DNA of 6,398 nt from Candidatus Gastranaerophilales bacterium. GTDB lineage: Bacteria > Cyanobacteriota > Vampirovibrionia > Gastranaerophilales > Gastranaerophilaceae. Positions 5,930-6,398 of this stretch are shown here, in pieces (positions within the stretch are counted from its first letter, which is position 1; every line of letters begins with the position of its first letter). The position numbers and the translations under genes were made by a program. The stretch covers positions 1 through 6,398 of the forward strand of contig CAJONH010000144.1 of the NCBI GenBank assembly GCA_905235825.1. Reading direction: 5' to 3'. The notes under the pieces were generated by a model, which did not search any database, was not told the DNA's origin, and was given only the letters and a program-made list of their open reading frames with translations.

Positions 5930-6398
5930 TTAAACTACTAATAAATTTCCAATTTTTAAATTCTGATTTTTATTTATAAAGTTATTAAATCCGCTATATG
6001 GAGAAAATGTCATTTCCTCAAAATATAATTTGTTTTTATGAAGCATCCAATCTATGCGAACAAATTTAAAATTTTTTGCTAATTTTGTTGATAATTCAAC
6101 TGATTGATATATAATATCTTCCGCTTTTTCATTTTTCTTAGCTTCTCTAAATGAGAATATATCTTCTATTATATTTAGTTGTTTATCATAAATTGTTATT
6201 TCTTCTTTACTGTGAAGTTTAATTATATATTGAGGATTTTCTGAAAAACAATAGACATGCACATTTTTATTTTGTAAATTAATATTTTCTCTTATTAAAG
6301 GTTCAATTAATATTTTAGGTTCTATGTTATGTTCTTGACATTGCTTTCTCTCGGGCAAGCCGCTTGCTTCGTTATTACTGTCGCAGGCTATATGATGA
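5930..6398 (-). CDS. TupA-like ATP-grasp protein, C-terminal part (runs off right edge)
   Basis: The frame is open from the right edge to TAA at 5930-5932, giving 155 visible residues. From visible residue 24 on, it follows the C-terminal half of TupA-like ATP-grasp enzymes. NIEPKILIEPLIREN (24-38) corresponds to the 'yknikPkILiEe' block, and VYCF (48-51) to the 'ykfycFnG' block. KFVRIDWML (111-119) and LYFEEMTFSPYSGF (124-137) carry the acidic ATP/metal-binding residues (D116, E128), and the end is IGNLLVV. An internal TTG (complement of 6356-6358) could be called a start, but the frame continues upstream and the family needs an N-terminal half, so this is best read as partial. The first 20 or so visible residues (CDSNNEASGLPERKQ) do not fit the family and lie in a repeat-like sequence. 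The gene may therefore carry an in-frame insertion or be a remnant. The gene directly downstream is the Cys-rich protein at 5581-5913. Substrate unknown. Confidence 0.8.
   Translation of the reverse strand, partial: HHIACDSNNEASGLPERKQCQEHNIEPKILIEPLIRENINLQNKNVHVYCFSENPQYIIKLHSKEEITIYDKQLNIIEDIFSFREAKKNEKAEDIIYQSVELSTKLAKNFKFVRIDWMLHKNKLYFEEMTFSPYSGFNNFINKNQNLKIGNLLVV
6340..6398. repeat. Repeat-like GC-richer segment at the right edge, inside the ATP-grasp frame
   Basis: This stretch is clearly GC-richer than its surroundings and contains a perfect dyad, GCAAGC (6355-6360) and GCTTGC (6362-6367), around one central C. It runs ATTGCTTTCTCTCGGG, the dyad, then TTCGTTATT. The order ATTGCTT ... 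CGGGCAAGC ... GCTTGC resembles one arm of the same dispersed-repeat type as at bases 1-29 (GATTGCTTCG ... CCTCGCAATGAC). Beyond 6376 only a weak echo (TCGCA ... ATATG) remains before the window ends. The translated product of this stretch does not match the ATP-grasp family. Confidence 0.4.

Noticed and set aside
5930..6358. Complete gene starting at TTG (complement of 6356-6358)
   Set aside because: The frame is open to the window edge, no clear ribosome site precedes the TTG, and the product would lack the N-terminal half of the family.
1..6398. Small circular element (plasmid or phage) closed by joining the two edges
   Set aside because: priA and pheA are chromosomal housekeeping genes, no replication gene or origin is present, and joining the edges breaks the ATP-grasp frame.

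Overview
The window is an AT-rich bacterial segment (roughly 30% G+C by eye) using the standard bacterial code. It carries three intact housekeeping genes in the middle and accessory genes at both edges. The phosphohexomutase type (GTDGWR, TASHNP, DGDGDR, GEESGG), the AT-rich codon use and the TupA-like ATP-grasp genes would fit a gut bacterium such as Gastranaerophilales (Melainabacteria, sister group of Cyanobacteria). That placement is an impression from family resemblance, not a demonstrated assignment.

Left part (1-773): the N-terminal part of a TupA-like ATP-grasp protein is read leftwards off the window. It diverges from a small XRE-type helix-turn-helix regulator read rightwards. The 80-bp gap between them contains a perfect 30-bp palindrome built from two copies of GATTATAATC, which looks like an operator overlapping divergent -10 boxes.

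Centre (774-5333): a phosphoglucomutase/phosphomannomutase and the primosomal helicase PriA form a two-gene operon on the minus strand, with a 13-bp gap and a plausible promoter just upstream. A monofunctional prephenate dehydratase with an ACT domain (PheA) is read divergently. These serve sugar-phosphate metabolism, replication restart and phenylalanine synthesis; no functional link between them is evident.

Right part (5334-6398): a 247-bp gap holds an intrinsic terminator facing minus-strand transcription and a cluster of three short palindromic repeat copies, one with a run of ten C. Next come a 110-residue Cys- and Tyr-rich protein of unknown function and, just upstream of it and apparently translationally coupled, the C-terminal part of a second TupA-like ATP-grasp protein that runs off the right edge. 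This ATP-grasp plus Cys-rich small protein pair is the most interesting candidate for something undescribed.

Both window edges lie inside short repeat-like sequence (around the motif CCTCGCAATGAC at the left and the GCAAGC/GCTTGC dyad at the right). At each edge this sequence is read in frame as part of an ATP-grasp gene. This suggests that the window is a contig broken at repeats, that a palindromic repeat has invaded these genes, or both.
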